DNA of 64,000 bases from Halopseudomonas maritima (GCF_021545785.1 NZ_CP079801.1:558001-622000), one strand, 5' to 3'; positions 1-8,830 are shown, counted from the stretch's first letter. Made by a program: numbers and translations. Notes: generated by a model from the sequence alone, not told the origin.

Positions 1-411
1 GGCATCTACCAGCACATCGGGCAGCATCACCGCGAAGGGTGCATCCCCAACGACTTCGCGCGCGCACATCACGGCGTGGCCCAAACCGAGCGCCTTACCC
101 TGGCGCACGCTAATCACGCGCACATCGGACGGCAGAATCGACCGCATGACCTGCAATAATTCCTGCTTGCCGCGGCGCTCCAGCTCGGTCTCCAGCTCAT
201 AATGCACATCAAAGTGGTCTTCGATTGCCCGCTTGGCCGAGTGGTTGACCAATACAATCTGCTTGATGCCAGCACGCACAGCCTCGTCCACTACATATTG
301 AATGACGGGCTTGTCGACAACCGTGATCATTTCCTTGGGAATAGCCTTGCTGGCGGGGAGAAAGCGAGTGCCGAGACCGGCGACGGGAAGAACGGCTGTT
401 TTGACTGCCAC
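1..411 (-). CDS. galU: UTP--glucose-1-phosphate uridylyltransferase GalU (N-terminal part, runs off the window)
   Basis: The reverse strand reads from a GTG start (complement of 409-411) as MAVKTAVLPVAGLGTRFLPA, followed by SKAIPKEM. This is the nucleotide-binding N-terminus of GalU, which makes UDP-glucose from UTP and glucose-1-phosphate in the cytoplasm. About 137 codons are present and the C-terminus lies beyond base 1. An AAAGGA-type ribosome site lies about 10 bases upstream of the GTG. Alternative reading frames here are shadows. UDP-glucose feeds surface polysaccharide synthesis, which fits the neighbouring rfaH-like gene and the exopolysaccharide operon. The rfaH-like gene is upstream on the same strand, so the two may be co-transcribed (inference). 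Confidence 0.93.
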   Translation of the reverse strand, partial: MAVKTAVLPVAGLGTRFLPASKAIPKEMITVVDKPVIQYVVDEAVRAGIKQIVLVNHSAKRAIEDHFDVHYELETELERRGKQELLQVMRSILPSDVRVISVRQGKALGLGHAVMCAREVVGDAPFAVMLPDVLVDA

Positions 412-498
412 AGGAAACTATCCTTTGTCTGTAAACGAAATTCGGGTAGAGCACCGATTAGAACGCTCAGGCGGGTGTAATCTTATCGCTTAAAACTG

Positions 499-1071
499 TC
501 AGGCATATTTCGCGCCAGCCAACCCCGTAGGGTAGCGATCTGTTTGCGCTGAAGGCCTCTGGCCGGAGGCTTTGATAGAGCGCAAAGGCATTTTCAAGTG
601 CTGCTCTCGATGCAGCAGTGTAAGCAACAAGATGGCGCGCTCATCCCCATCGCTGCGCAGAAAAATAGCCTCTAGCTCGCTAAAAGGGCCTTCGGTGATA
701 CGAACCGAGTCCCCGCGAGAAAACTGGCAGGCTACCGGTGCTTCAGCTTCGTGAGCATGCAAGTAGTCGATCAAGTCCGATGACACCACAGCGGGCTCGT
801 TACCAAAGGTCACCAGGCGCGCAACACCACGAGTGGAGCGGATGGAGTACCAGTTGTCTTGCAAACGATCAAGACACACAAACAAGTAACCAGGGAAGAG
901 AGACTCGACCAGCTCGACCTGCTTGCCGCGCTTGACGTGCAGCGTGCGGCGCTGAGGGCGATAACATGTGAAGGACTGGTTACGTAGATTCTCTTCTGCC
1001 CGCTCATCCTGGCGAGGCTTACATTGAATCAGATACCAGTTGGACGCGCTGTTGACGTTATATCCAGACAT
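499..1071 (-). CDS. rfaH: RfaH-like transcription antiterminator (NusG paralogue)
   Basis: The 190-residue protein opens with a NusG N-terminal domain. WYLIQCKPRQDERAEENL near the start and SLFPGYLFVCLD around residue 60 are typical of RfaH. A C-terminal KOW-like segment follows (FSRGDSVRITEGPFSELEAI). RfaH binds RNA polymerase paused at ops sites and lets it read through long virulence or polysaccharide operons. I chose the ATG at 1071 because it gives a family-like N-terminus and follows GGTGACAGG; the frame stays open to a possible start at 1158, which would add 29 unconvincing residues. The gene is divergent from the yjb exopolysaccharide operon, its most obvious target. I did not find a convincing ops element ahead of that operon. 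Confidence 0.88.
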   Translation of the reverse strand: MSGYNVNSASNWYLIQCKPRQDERAEENLRNQSFTCYRPQRRTLHVKRGKQVELVESLFPGYLFVCLDRLQDNWYSIRSTRGVARLVTFGNEPAVVSSDLIDYLHAHEAEAPVACQFSRGDSVRITEGPFSELEAIFLRSDGDERAILLLTLLHREQHLKMPLRSIKASGQRPSAQTDRYPTGLAGAKYA

Positions 1072-1615
1072 CCTGTCACCCGAGCGATGCCTAGCGTCGC
1101 TTTCAACTAAACACGATGATTTGGCCCTCGCCTGGCGCATGATGACGTCACCTCGCACTCTCTGGTAAGGACTGCTGCGCCATCATAGCCACCACCCAGC
1201 CAACCGGACAAGACTTGACTACCAGGGCAACACATGGTCTCAGCGAGCCAAACCACTCATAACCTGGCGCACAGAGACAGTCCAATCTATTGATCGCCCA
1301 CTCCAAAACCCATGAGCACTGTCTCAGACTGACAACAGACAGACAGCTTTTACGCCACGCCAGCCTTGTATTTGCGACGAGACTCGCAAAATAAACCACA
1401 ATGCTCAGACGATTTTCTGTCACAAAACCGACTTGCCAGCCCACTAAAGTAGGCCTGCCGCAGAGGCCTCCCTGACCGGCGCGACACGGGCCGGGAGCAC
1501 GCATCAGGATTGTCCTGATTGCACTTGCGCAACAAGGCTCTGTTCTGGGGGTTTTCATTCAACTCCATCTGCGTATAATCATGGTCGTATTTCCCACGTA
1601 ACAAGGAGACGAGTT
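1072..1615. other. Intergenic region between rfaH and yjbE
   Basis: About 540 bases separate the divergent rfaH-like gene and the yjbE start. An open frame on the minus strand (1148-1558) overlaps nothing recognisable, is rich in Cys, Arg and Trp, and looks like chance. The right edge holds a candidate yjbE promoter and a good ribosome site (AAGGAG at 1604-1609). I see no RNA gene here. Confidence 0.5.
1552..1579 (+). promoter_or_regulatory. Candidate sigma70 promoter for the yjb operon
   Basis: A perfect TATAAT (1574-1579) is preceded, 16 bases earlier, by TTTTCA (1552-1557), which matches four of six bases of TTGACA. The predicted transcript would start near 1586 and carry a leader of about 30 bases with AAGGAG before the yjbE ATG. 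This is a sequence match only. Confidence 0.5.
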
Positions 1616-1915
1616 ATGAATAAACAAGTACTTGCACTAATTGCCAGCGGCCTGTTGCTCGCCTCCGGCGCAGCTATGGCTCAGGGCACGACCGACACTA
1701 GCGCCAATGGCGCTGCTGGCGGTTCGGGTAGCGCAACAGGTGCCACCAGCGGAGCTGCTGCTGGCGGCGGAGCAGCTGCTGGCGGCCTTGGCGCCATGGG
1801 CGGCGTCGTCATCGGCGGCGCGGTGATTGGCGGCGCTGTTGCTGCAGCCAACGATGACGGCGATGGCTCTAGCGGCACTACCGGTACTACCGGCACTACC
1901 GGCACTACCCCCTGA
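1616..1915 (+). CDS. yjbE: YjbE-like small secreted Gly/Ala-rich protein of an exopolysaccharide operon
   Basis: This 99-residue protein has a clear Sec signal peptide (MNKQVLALIASGLLLASGAAMAQ). The mature part is almost only Gly, Ala, Ser and Thr, includes a hydrophobic GGVVIGGAVIGGAVAA stretch, and ends in GTT repeats (GTTGTTGTTGTTP). Composition, size and position match YjbE, the first product of the enterobacterial yjbEFGH operon, whose molecular role is not known. AAGGAG lies seven bases before the ATG. A strong terminator directly follows, so the gene may be transcribed alone at a high level, with the rest of the operon expressed by readthrough. RfaH-type antitermination could act at that point (inference). 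Confidence 0.75.
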   Translation: MNKQVLALIASGLLLASGAAMAQGTTDTSANGAAGGSGSATGATSGAAAGGGAAAGGLGAMGGVVIGGAVIGGAVAAANDDGDGSSGTTGTTGTTGTTP

Positions 1916-1940
1916 TCCGGGGCGCTTCTTAAAGGATACA

Positions 1941-1980
1941 AAGCCACCCACCAGCACGTACGCTTGGGTGGCTTTTTTTT
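1941..1980 (+). terminator. Rho-independent terminator after yjbE
   Basis: The 10-base stem AAGCCACCCA (1941-1950) pairs with TGGGTGGCTT (1965-1974) and is followed by a run of T. It lies between yjbE and the wza-like gene of the same operon, so it is a partial terminator or an antitermination target rather than the operon end. Confidence 0.9.
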
Positions 1981-2025
1981 GCATGACGTTATCGCCGCCT
2001 ATTTAACTAATAAGAACTTCCGCTC

Positions 2026-3144
2026 ATGACTCGCATTACTCTCGGCGCCCTCGGCGCAACGACTCTCTTACTGCAAGCCTGCATGTTTTCCCCAGGCATG
2101 CATATGGACACGGACCGTCTGATTGCTGAAGACTCTGTCGAGGCAAGCATGGTCGAGATGGTGCAAATCACCCCCAAGGTACTCGCACAGGAAAGCGTCG
2201 TGCGCCCCGAGCGGCAGATTCCCCAGGCACTACTGGACTACACCCCCGAAAACTATCGCCTTGGCCCCAATGATGCGCTCTTTATCACCGTGTGGGACCA
2301 TCCAGAGCTGACCATCCCGGGCGGCCAGCAGCAACCATCCTCGGCCAACGCACGGGTGGTACGCGACGACGGCACCCTGTTCTACCCTTTCATTGGCAAC
2401 GTAAAAGTGGAAGGGCTAACCCAGGAAGAGCTGCGCAAACTTATATCTGAGCGCTTGGCCCGCTACATTGAGCAGCCTCAGGTTGACGTCAACATCCTCG
2501 AGTACAACAGCCAAAAGGTGACCCTTAGCGGCGCCTTTGTTGAGCCTGGGTTCCGAGCAATAAACTCTCAACCACTTACCCTGCTTCAAGCCGTCGGCGA
2601 AGCAGGAATAGACCAGAACCGTGCTGACCTTTCTCGCCTGCAGATTCTACGCGACGGCCAAATCTATACCCTGGATTACGACTACCTTACCGGACACCCC
2701 AGCGCAGTCGGCAGCATTTACCTGAAAGACGGCGACAAGTTGCACTTTGGCCTGAACGATGCTCGCAAGGTCTTCGTCATGGGCGAGGTGCCCCGCCCGA
2801 CGGCATTGGCCTACAGCACCAGCCGGATGACCCTGAGTGAAGTCTTGGCTACGGTGGGCGGACCATCCCCGACCACCTCCAGCGGCCGCGAGGTCTACGT
2901 CATTCGCGGCGTCGAAAATCTGGAAACCGACAAAGCCACCGTTTTTCAGCTGAACGCCCAGTCTCCTTCTGCCTTTATTTTGGCTGATCAGTTTGAAATG
3001 CAGCCGCAAGACGTCGTTTTTGTAGGGGCAGCCGGAATTACTCGCTGGAACCGCTTTATCAGCCAACTACTGCCTAGCGCGACACTCGTTGGTACCGCAG
3101 CAAGGGCAGGTAGCGATTACAACGACTTCACCGACGACAATTGA
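2026..3144 (+). CDS. wza: Wza/GfcE-type polysaccharide export outer-membrane lipoprotein
   Basis: The 372-residue protein has a lipoprotein signal with a lipobox ending at Cys19 (LQAC). A polysaccharide-export domain follows (about 70-170: YRLGPNDALFITVWDHPEL, then DDGTLFYPFIGNVKVEGLT), and then SLBB-like soluble ligand-binding repeats (about 175-330, with VTLSGAFVEPG and VFVMGEVPRP). In this family such lipoproteins form an octameric channel across the outer membrane for polysaccharide. The stop overlaps the next start (TTGA), a sign of tight coupling with the yjbF-like gene. No Wzc tyrosine kinase, Wzx flippase or Wzy polymerase is encoded nearby, so the polymer must be assembled by genes elsewhere. 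Confidence 0.88.
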   Translation: MTRITLGALGATTLLLQACMFSPGMHMDTDRLIAEDSVEASMVEMVQITPKVLAQESVVRPERQIPQALLDYTPENYRLGPNDALFITVWDHPELTIPGGQQQPSSANARVVRDDGTLFYPFIGNVKVEGLTQEELRKLISERLARYIEQPQVDVNILEYNSQKVTLSGAFVEPGFRAINSQPLTLLQAVGEAGIDQNRADLSRLQILRDGQIYTLDYDYLTGHPSAVGSIYLKDGDKLHFGLNDARKVFVMGEVPRPTALAYSTSRMTLSEVLATVGGPSPTTSSGREVYVIRGVENLETDKATVFQLNAQSPSAFILADQFEMQPQDVVFVGAAGITRWNRFISQLLPSATLVGTAARAGSDYNDFTDDN

Positions 3145-3812
3145 TCGTGTACTGCAAGTGGACCCTGCGCAGCTGCGCCTTGCTCGCAGCTGCGATAACT
3201 GTTGGCGGCTGCAACTCGATGACCTCCAACGCCGTCGACAGTTTTCGCTTGGCGTGGCAGGGCAAGGTCAACGAAATACCTGACAGCCAAGTACAGGCCG
3301 TGACCGGTGATAGCCTGCTGATACGCGCAGGAGCAGCGGAGGCACTGTTTACCGCGCCGGCAGGCAGCACCGGCTGCATCGCCTGGTGGGGCATCTCCGA
3401 GCAAGTTGAGACGTGTTACGGGCGAATCAGCCAAATTGTCGGGCTCGAGACAGACGTTGCCCAGCATCTGGCCGCAGGCGACCCGTTCCAAAGCGGACTG
3501 TTAAATGTAACCGAGGGCCAGCAGGTGACTCGGCTGGTTGATTTTCCGCTCTCCTATCAAACCGGCATCACCCAAATTGCGACCTACTCTATCGGCCCAC
3601 GCGAATCTCTCACCCTGTTTGGGCAGACTGCGCAATACCAGCGCATTGACGAACGCATCTGGATGCCGGAGCTGGACTACTCAGCACTCAACCAGTACTG
3701 GGTAGACCCTGCCACCGGGCAAGTACGGCGCAGCTTACAACACCCTAGCCCCGAGTTCCCGGTCTTTGAAGTCATCAGCACCCACAAGCATGGCAAGGAT
3801 GCACAAGAATGA
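3141..3812 (+). CDS. yjbF: YjbF/GfcB family lipoprotein of the exopolysaccharide operon
   Basis: The 223-residue product starts at a TTG that overlaps the preceding TGA; a GTG at 3147 is an alternative. It has a lipoprotein signal ending in VGGC (Cys24). The body matches the YjbF/GfcB layout, with a DSFRLAWQGK segment after the lipid site and IWMPELDYSALNQYWVD-type sequence near the C-terminus. The homologues belong to the group 4 capsule and yjb operons, where the protein is needed for polymer secretion but has no known enzymatic role. It overlaps the next gene by four bases (ATGA). Confidence 0.8.
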   Translation: MIVYCKWTLRSCALLAAAITVGGCNSMTSNAVDSFRLAWQGKVNEIPDSQVQAVTGDSLLIRAGAAEALFTAPAGSTGCIAWWGISEQVETCYGRISQIVGLETDVAQHLAAGDPFQSGLLNVTEGQQVTRLVDFPLSYQTGITQIATYSIGPRESLTLFGQTAQYQRIDERIWMPELDYSALNQYWVDPATGQVRRSLQHPSPEFPVFEVISTHKHGKDAQE

Positions 3813-4579
3813 TCGCTAGGCTGCTACTGGCTGCTTTGCTGCTCCACCCTCCGCTACTCGCTGCCGCTCCCACGTTCAGTATCGACGGTGCAGTAGACAA
3901 GCCTGGCACCTATAACTGGCAGCCTGGCGTTCGCCTGCTAGACGCCTCTGTAACCGCGCAGGTGAACCCCGACGCCTGGTACATGGGCGCCACTCTGCAG
4001 CGCGAGAGCGCCAAGCTGGAGCAGCGCAAACTTAAGGTAGGCCTGCTATTCGACCTGCGCAGCGCCAAGGTACGCTCGAGGCTGTCGCACAACCCCGAAG
4101 CCCAAGCACTGATTGAGCAACTGATTGCACAAGTCCAAGCCATGCCAGTCACCGGCCGCGTTATGGCTGAAATGAACCCTTTAAAACAGCGCCTGATCCG
4201 CCACAACCCGCTGCTGGAAGCCGGTGATAGCATCAGTTATGCGCACCGCCCATCCAGCATAACCGTAACCGGTGCAGTACAGGCAACGTGTCAACTTGCG
4301 TATTCTTACACCGCCACCCCATATGACTATCTGGCCGCCTGCCCGGCACACCCCCTGGCCTCTGCCGATAGCTTGTTCCTTATACAGCCTGACGGGGCAG
4401 TGATCCATTTGGGCAGCGGGCACTGGAATCAACAGACCGCCCCTGTTGCTGTTGGCGCCACACTATTAGTCCCTGTAAGCGAGGCGGTACTTACGGCTGC
4501 CGACGAGCCGGAAACCTTCAATGAGGACATGGCAGCCTTTATTGCCACTCAAACACCCGCACAGGAGCGCGCCAGGTAA
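3809..4579 (+). CDS. yjbG: YjbG/GfcC family periplasmic capsule-secretion protein
   Basis: The 256-residue protein has a Sec signal peptide (MIARLLLAALLLHPPLLAAA). Its GfcC-type body starts with a beta-grasp/SLBB-like segment (FSIDGAVDKPGTYNWQPGVRLLDA) and ends with another one (DSLFLIQPDGAVIHLG). GfcC is a soluble periplasmic protein thought to assist the Wza-type channel. The helical middle (about 55-125) carries long charged segments. The start overlaps the yjbF stop and its own stop overlaps the yjbH start (TAATG), so translation is probably coupled along the operon. Confidence 0.8.
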   Translation: MIARLLLAALLLHPPLLAAAPTFSIDGAVDKPGTYNWQPGVRLLDASVTAQVNPDAWYMGATLQRESAKLEQRKLKVGLLFDLRSAKVRSRLSHNPEAQALIEQLIAQVQAMPVTGRVMAEMNPLKQRLIRHNPLLEAGDSISYAHRPSSITVTGAVQATCQLAYSYTATPYDYLAACPAHPLASADSLFLIQPDGAVIHLGSGHWNQQTAPVAVGATLLVPVSEAVLTAADEPETFNEDMAAFIATQTPAQERAR

Positions 4580-6714
4580 TGCAGCGTCCATTCCTGACAA
4601 CCCTGTCCGCCGCTGCGCTACCGTCAATGCTAGTGGTCAGCTTAACCGCCACTGCCGACATCAATAGCCGCTACAGCACCACGCAGCATGACTTTGGTGG
4701 CGTAGGCCTGTTGCAAACACCAACGGCGCGCATGGCAGAAGACGGTAACTTGAGCTTTAATGCTAACCGCACCGAGCCTTACAGCCGTTACAGCATCTCG
4801 GCACAACCGCTACCTTGGCTTGAGGGCACTATTCGCTATATCGCCATCACCAACCGCAACTACGGACCAGAAGAATTTAGTGGCGACCAAAGCTTCAAGG
4901 ACAAGGCGATTGACTTCAAGGTTCGGCTGCTGAAAGAGGGCTACTGGACCCCACAAGTTGCATTCGGTATGAGAGACGCCGGTGGTACAGGGCTTTTCTC
5001 CAGCGAGTACTTTGTCGCCAACAAACGCTTTTACGACCTGGACGTTAGCCTGGGTTTAGCCTGGGGTTACATCGGCAACCGGGGCGGGATTACAAACCCC
5101 CTAGGCTGGCTTAAGGACAGCTTCAAAGACCGCGGCGAGGTCACCGCGGACGTATCTCAAGCCGGCGACCTTGGCACCAACCGTTATTTCAAAGGGCCGA
5201 TCGGCATATTCGGCGGTGTTGAGTACCAGACGCCCTGGGATCGCCTGCGCCTCAAAGTTGAGCTGGATGGCAACGATTACCAGTCCGAACCGTTGAGCAA
5301 CCAGATAGATCAAGACTACCCCATCAACTTTGGGGCCACTTATCGCCTGGGTGAAAACATCGACCTGACCGCAGCGCTGGAGCGCGGCAATACCGCGATG
5401 TTCGGCATTACCTATCAAGCGAACATGAAGACCAACCCCGAGCCGAAAAAATACCTCGACCCCGCACCCGAAGCACGACGCAGGCTGCCCGTTGGCGTCA
5501 ACGGTGGCCAGGTTGATTGGGCCGACATCAGCCGGCGGCTCAACGAGAATGCCGGTATCAAGGTGCACCAGATCTCGCTGCACGACGATGAGGTGATCGT
5601 CACCGGCGAACAGACCCGTTTTCGCAACCGCGCCCAGGGCATCGGTCGGGCCGCTCGCGTGCTGGACAACAGTTTGGGCGAAGGTAGCTATGACTGGTAT
5701 ACCTTGGTGTATCGCCCCCGCGGAATGGACGTTAGCCAGACCAGCATCAATGCCGACACCCTGCGCCGCTACGAAATGAATGAGGTCAACGCTGACACAT
5801 TGCGCAAGGGAGTAGTAAATGCCGTGCCGTCGGTACTGGATGACGACGTCGTTTACACCGCCCCACTGGATAAATACAGCTTCGGTACCTCGCTCGGCTA
5901 TACACAAAACGTCGGCGGCCCAGATGGCTTTCTTCTGTATCAATTCTTGTTGCGCTTTAACGGTGCCTACTACTTTGATGAGAACAAGTGGCTAAACGGC
6001 AGCGTCGGGGTCAACCTGCTGAACAACTACGACAAATTCAAGTACGACGCCCCGAGTAATCTGCCACGCGTGCGCACCGATATTCGCTCGTATGCCACCA
6101 GCTCAGATGTCCAGCTCAGCCGGCTGCAATACACACAGACCCACCGCCTGGATCGTGACCTGTATGCCATGGCCTACGCCGGTCTGTTTGAGTGGATGTA
6201 CGGTGGTGTTGGCGGTGAAGTCCTGTACCGCCCCTACGGTGCAAACTGGGCAATTGGCGCAGACTTTAACTGGGTCAAGCAGCGCGGCTTTGAGCAGGAT
6301 TTCAGCTTCCGCGATTACTCCACGCTCACAGGCCACGTGACCGGCTACCTGCAGACAGGCATCTATGACGTGCTGGCCAAGGGTAGCGTGGGGCGCTACC
6401 TTGCCGGCGATTATGGCGCCACGCTGGACTTGTCTCGTCGCTTTGACAACGGCTTCACGATGGGCGCCTGGGCGACCATGACTAATGTCTCCAAGGAGGA
6501 GTTTGGTGAGGGTAGTTTTGACAAAGGTGTCTATATCCAGATTCCGTTCGACGCCTTCTTCATTCGCTCCACCACATCAGTCGGCACCATCGCCTGGAAC
6601 CCGCTTACCCGCGACGGTGGCGCTCGCCTTGCACGCTACTACCAACTCTACAACTTCACCAGCGACCGCGATCTAGATAACTTCAACGACGGCTTTCGCC
6701 GCCTCACCGAGTAA
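4579..6714 (+). CDS. yjbH: YjbH/GfcD family outer-membrane beta-barrel protein
   Basis: The 711-residue protein opens with an export signal and then DFGGVGLLQTPTARMAEDG, the signature start of YjbH family barrels. Aromatic, alternating beta-strand sequence continues through the C-terminal half. A central segment (about 300-400) with DDEVIVTGEQTRFRNRAQG resembles a periplasmic domain. YjbH/GfcD proteins are predicted double-barrel outer-membrane proteins needed for exopolysaccharide secretion alongside the Wza-type channel. Unlike many GfcD proteins I see no lipobox Cys near the signal peptide. The gene overlaps both neighbours by one base. Confidence 0.85.
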   Translation: MQRPFLTTLSAAALPSMLVVSLTATADINSRYSTTQHDFGGVGLLQTPTARMAEDGNLSFNANRTEPYSRYSISAQPLPWLEGTIRYIAITNRNYGPEEFSGDQSFKDKAIDFKVRLLKEGYWTPQVAFGMRDAGGTGLFSSEYFVANKRFYDLDVSLGLAWGYIGNRGGITNPLGWLKDSFKDRGEVTADVSQAGDLGTNRYFKGPIGIFGGVEYQTPWDRLRLKVELDGNDYQSEPLSNQIDQDYPINFGATYRLGENIDLTAALERGNTAMFGITYQANMKTNPEPKKYLDPAPEARRRLPVGVNGGQVDWADISRRLNENAGIKVHQISLHDDEVIVTGEQTRFRNRAQGIGRAARVLDNSLGEGSYDWYTLVYRPRGMDVSQTSINADTLRRYEMNEVNADTLRKGVVNAVPSVLDDDVVYTAPLDKYSFGTSLGYTQNVGGPDGFLLYQFLLRFNGAYYFDENKWLNGSVGVNLLNNYDKFKYDAPSNLPRVRTDIRSYATSSDVQLSRLQYTQTHRLDRDLYAMAYAGLFEWMYGGVGGEVLYRPYGANWAIGADFNWVKQRGFEQDFSFRDYSTLTGHVTGYLQTGIYDVLAKGSVGRYLAGDYGATLDLSRRFDNGFTMGAWATMTNVSKEEFGEGSFDKGVYIQIPFDAFFIRSTTSVGTIAWNPLTRDGGARLARYYQLYNFTSDRDLDNFNDGFRRLTE

Positions 6715-7100
6715 TGTTGATGTGGCGCGAGCTGGAACGCTACCGCCTGATATGGCGACCGTTGTTTGTTATCGTGTTCTTCGCACTGCTGGCATTGGGG
6801 CTGTATCTGGGCATGCGCCCCACCCCGCCGCCTGCGGCCTATAGCTGGCAGGCCAGCCTGTATCATGGCGGCGGCATCTTTGCGCTGACGCTGTTGAGCT
6901 TCCTGGCTTTTGCACGCTGGCCCTGGTGGCTACGTGCGGTGTTGATGACAGCGGTGGGTGGAGCCGTGGAGATGGTGCAGGCGCTGCACCCCACGCGCTC
7001 GACAGACTGGAACGACATTATTGCCAACAGCATCGGACTGGTGATCGGCCTCCTTTTGATAGGCAGCTATCAATACATGCTGCGCCGCCAAGCTAACTAG
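6714..7100 (+). CDS. VanZ-like small membrane protein closing the exopolysaccharide operon
   Basis: The 128-residue protein has four hydrophobic segments (about 14-34, 52-67, 71-90, 103-122). The connecting region EMVQALHPTRSTDWNDIIANSIG is the VanZ-family signature (E.Q...R..d..D...N..G). The function of VanZ-like proteins in polysaccharide operons is unknown. The ATG overlaps the yjbH stop (TAATG), so it belongs to the same transcript. The 220 bases after it, before the RAYT gene, hold nothing I can identify. Confidence 0.75.
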   Translation: MLMWRELERYRLIWRPLFVIVFFALLALGLYLGMRPTPPPAAYSWQASLYHGGGIFALTLLSFLAFARWPWWLRAVLMTAVGGAVEMVQALHPTRSTDWNDIIANSIGLVIGLLLIGSYQYMLRRQAN

Positions 7101-7321
7101 CCGCCCCCTCTATAAAACACCCCACGACTCAATCGCCCCTCTGACAGACCTGACTTGGCCTGCGCCCGGGTGCTCGCACGGCACACGCCAACCCTCTGCA
7201 GCGTCAACATTCAGACCGCTTGTCGATATACGCTGTTTTTTGTCATTTTTGCGTCACACATCGCAGAGACGAATCTTCCTTACTGATAGTTTCAAGCCTG
7301 GAACATTGATAAGGAGCGTCC

Positions 7322-7948
7322 ATGTCCATAGACGATTTCAAACCTCGCTTCACCCGCACGGAAATTTGGAAGGGTTGGCAGCGCACGCCACCCAAGCCAG
7401 AGCGCCAGATCCCCTATGACCTGCAGCTGATTACCTTGCGCCTGGCAGACTCACTGCCCGCCAGTGCGATGCTGTCGCTGCAGCAAGAGGTAAGAGCCCA
7501 GCCACCCCAAGAGCGCGTTCTGTACCGCCGCAAACGCCTGGATCACTACCTGCAGCAGGGCCATGGTTGCTGCCTGCTGAAGCACCCCAAAATGGCGGCC
7601 GAGCTGGCCGACGCGCTGGAAAGCCAGAACCGCAAGCGTTACAAGCTGATAGCCTGGTGCATCATGCCCAATCACGCGCAAATCCTGCTCGAACCCACCT
7701 ACGCGACCCCGCGCATCATCCAGGGCTGGAAAACAGCCACCACCCACTGGATGCAAAGCAACAAAGAGGCGCTGGCTCTGGAGACGCCCGGCCGCCTGCT
7801 ATGGATGCGCGACTACTGGGACAGATACATCAAGGATGAACAGGATCTGCACCAGAGCATTCAGGAGCTGCATGGCACACCGGTGTCTGCGGGCTTATGC
7901 GAACAACCGCAACAGTGGCGCTGGTCCAGCGCCTATGAGTCCGGGTGA
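7322..7948 (+). CDS. REP-associated tyrosine transposase (RAYT) with a degenerate HUH motif
   Basis: The 208-residue protein belongs to the Y1/TnpA_REP superfamily, which processes REP hairpins at a GTAG/GTGG foot. Visible landmarks are ADSLP (42-46), RYKLIAWCIMPNH (106-118), a WKTATTHWM helix, and the catalytic-Tyr region RDYWDRYIKDEQDL (163-176, probable nucleophile Tyr165). The metal-binding His-hydrophobic-His motif reads H118-A119-Q120, so the second His is gone. AAGGAG lies just before the ATG. No IS ends flank it, as expected for a domesticated RAYT. The nearest REP pair is about 3.5 kb away (11461-11535). It may be inactive or altered in mechanism. Confidence 0.8.
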   Translation: MSIDDFKPRFTRTEIWKGWQRTPPKPERQIPYDLQLITLRLADSLPASAMLSLQQEVRAQPPQERVLYRRKRLDHYLQQGHGCCLLKHPKMAAELADALESQNRKRYKLIAWCIMPNHAQILLEPTYATPRIIQGWKTATTHWMQSNKEALALETPGRLLWMRDYWDRYIKDEQDLHQSIQELHGTPVSAGLCEQPQQWRWSSAYESG

Positions 7949-7996
7949 ATTGATCGCGCCCTGCGGGCATAATGATCGCCTTAGCCAGGAGACCCC

Positions 7997-8779
7997 ATGC
8001 ACCCAGACGAACAACAACGGCTGCTGACAGAATTAGTCAGCCTGACGCGCGCCGCAGGCGACGTGATCATGGATATTTATCACAGCGACTTTGCGGTGCG
8101 AGGCAAGCACGATGCGTCGCCCGTCACGGACGCCGATGAGCGCGCCGAGGCGCTGATTCTGGCCGGCCTGGCCGAGTTGGGAGTGGCCTTTCCCGTGGTG
8201 GCGGAGGAAGCCACCGCCGCCGGCCATGTGCCCGAGGTAGCTGACTGCTTCTGGCTGGTTGATCCGCTTGATGGCACACGGGAGTTCATCAACCGCAACG
8301 GGGAATTTACCGTCAACATCGCGCTGATTGAGCACGGCAGCCCCTTGCTTGGCGTCGTTTACGCGCCCGCTATCAACGCGCTGTACGCCGGATCACGCGC
8401 TGGCGGCGCTTATGTCGAAGATACCGAAGGTCGTCGCGCTATCCGGGCCCGGGCGCCTGCCTCAGAGGGGCTTGATGTGTTGGCCAGCCGCTCCCACGGC
8501 GATGATGCTGCACTCAAACAGCTGCTGGCCGAGCGTCCTATCCGTTCACTCATCAATGCCGGTTCTTCTCTCAAGCTCTGCCTGCTGGCGGCCGGCCAGG
8601 CCGACATATACCCGCGGCAGGGGCGAACGATGGAATGGGATATCGCAGCGGGCCACGCAGTATTGGCTGCAGCAGGCGGGCAGATACAAACCCTGGACGG
8701 CGGCCCACTGTTGTACGGCAAACCGGGATTTGAAAACCCTCACTTTGTCGCCAGCGGCGCTCAGCCGTTTTTTTCATAG
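7997..8779 (+). CDS. cysQ: 3'(2'),5'-bisphosphate nucleotidase CysQ
   Basis: The 260-residue protein has the inositol-monophosphatase fold signatures: E70-E71, D89-P-L-D-G-T94 (metal binding), and WDIAAGHAVLAAAGG near residue 214. CysQ hydrolyses 3'-phosphoadenosine 5'-phosphate, a by-product of sulfate assimilation, to AMP and phosphate. Length and motifs are normal. CAGGAG precedes the ATG. The gene ends before a bidirectional terminator shared with the convergent grxD. Confidence 0.93.
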   Translation: MHPDEQQRLLTELVSLTRAAGDVIMDIYHSDFAVRGKHDASPVTDADERAEALILAGLAELGVAFPVVAEEATAAGHVPEVADCFWLVDPLDGTREFINRNGEFTVNIALIEHGSPLLGVVYAPAINALYAGSRAGGAYVEDTEGRRAIRARAPASEGLDVLASRSHGDDAALKQLLAERPIRSLINAGSSLKLCLLAAGQADIYPRQGRTMEWDIAAGHAVLAAAGGQIQTLDGGPLLYGKPGFENPHFVASGAQPFFS

Positions 8780-8830
8780 CCCCGTTGTAGTAACGCAAAC
8801 TCGGACGCGGGGCCTGTTGGCAGACAATAA

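Noticed and set aside
1148..1558. 136-codon open frame on the minus strand upstream of rfaH
   Set aside because: No recognisable domain, odd composition (Cys, Trp, Arg), no ribosome site; probably chance in GC-rich DNA.
1724..1735. Possible ops (RfaH) element inside yjbE
   Set aside because: Only the GGTAGC core matches; the flanking ops bases do not, and the core arises easily from Gly-Ser codons.
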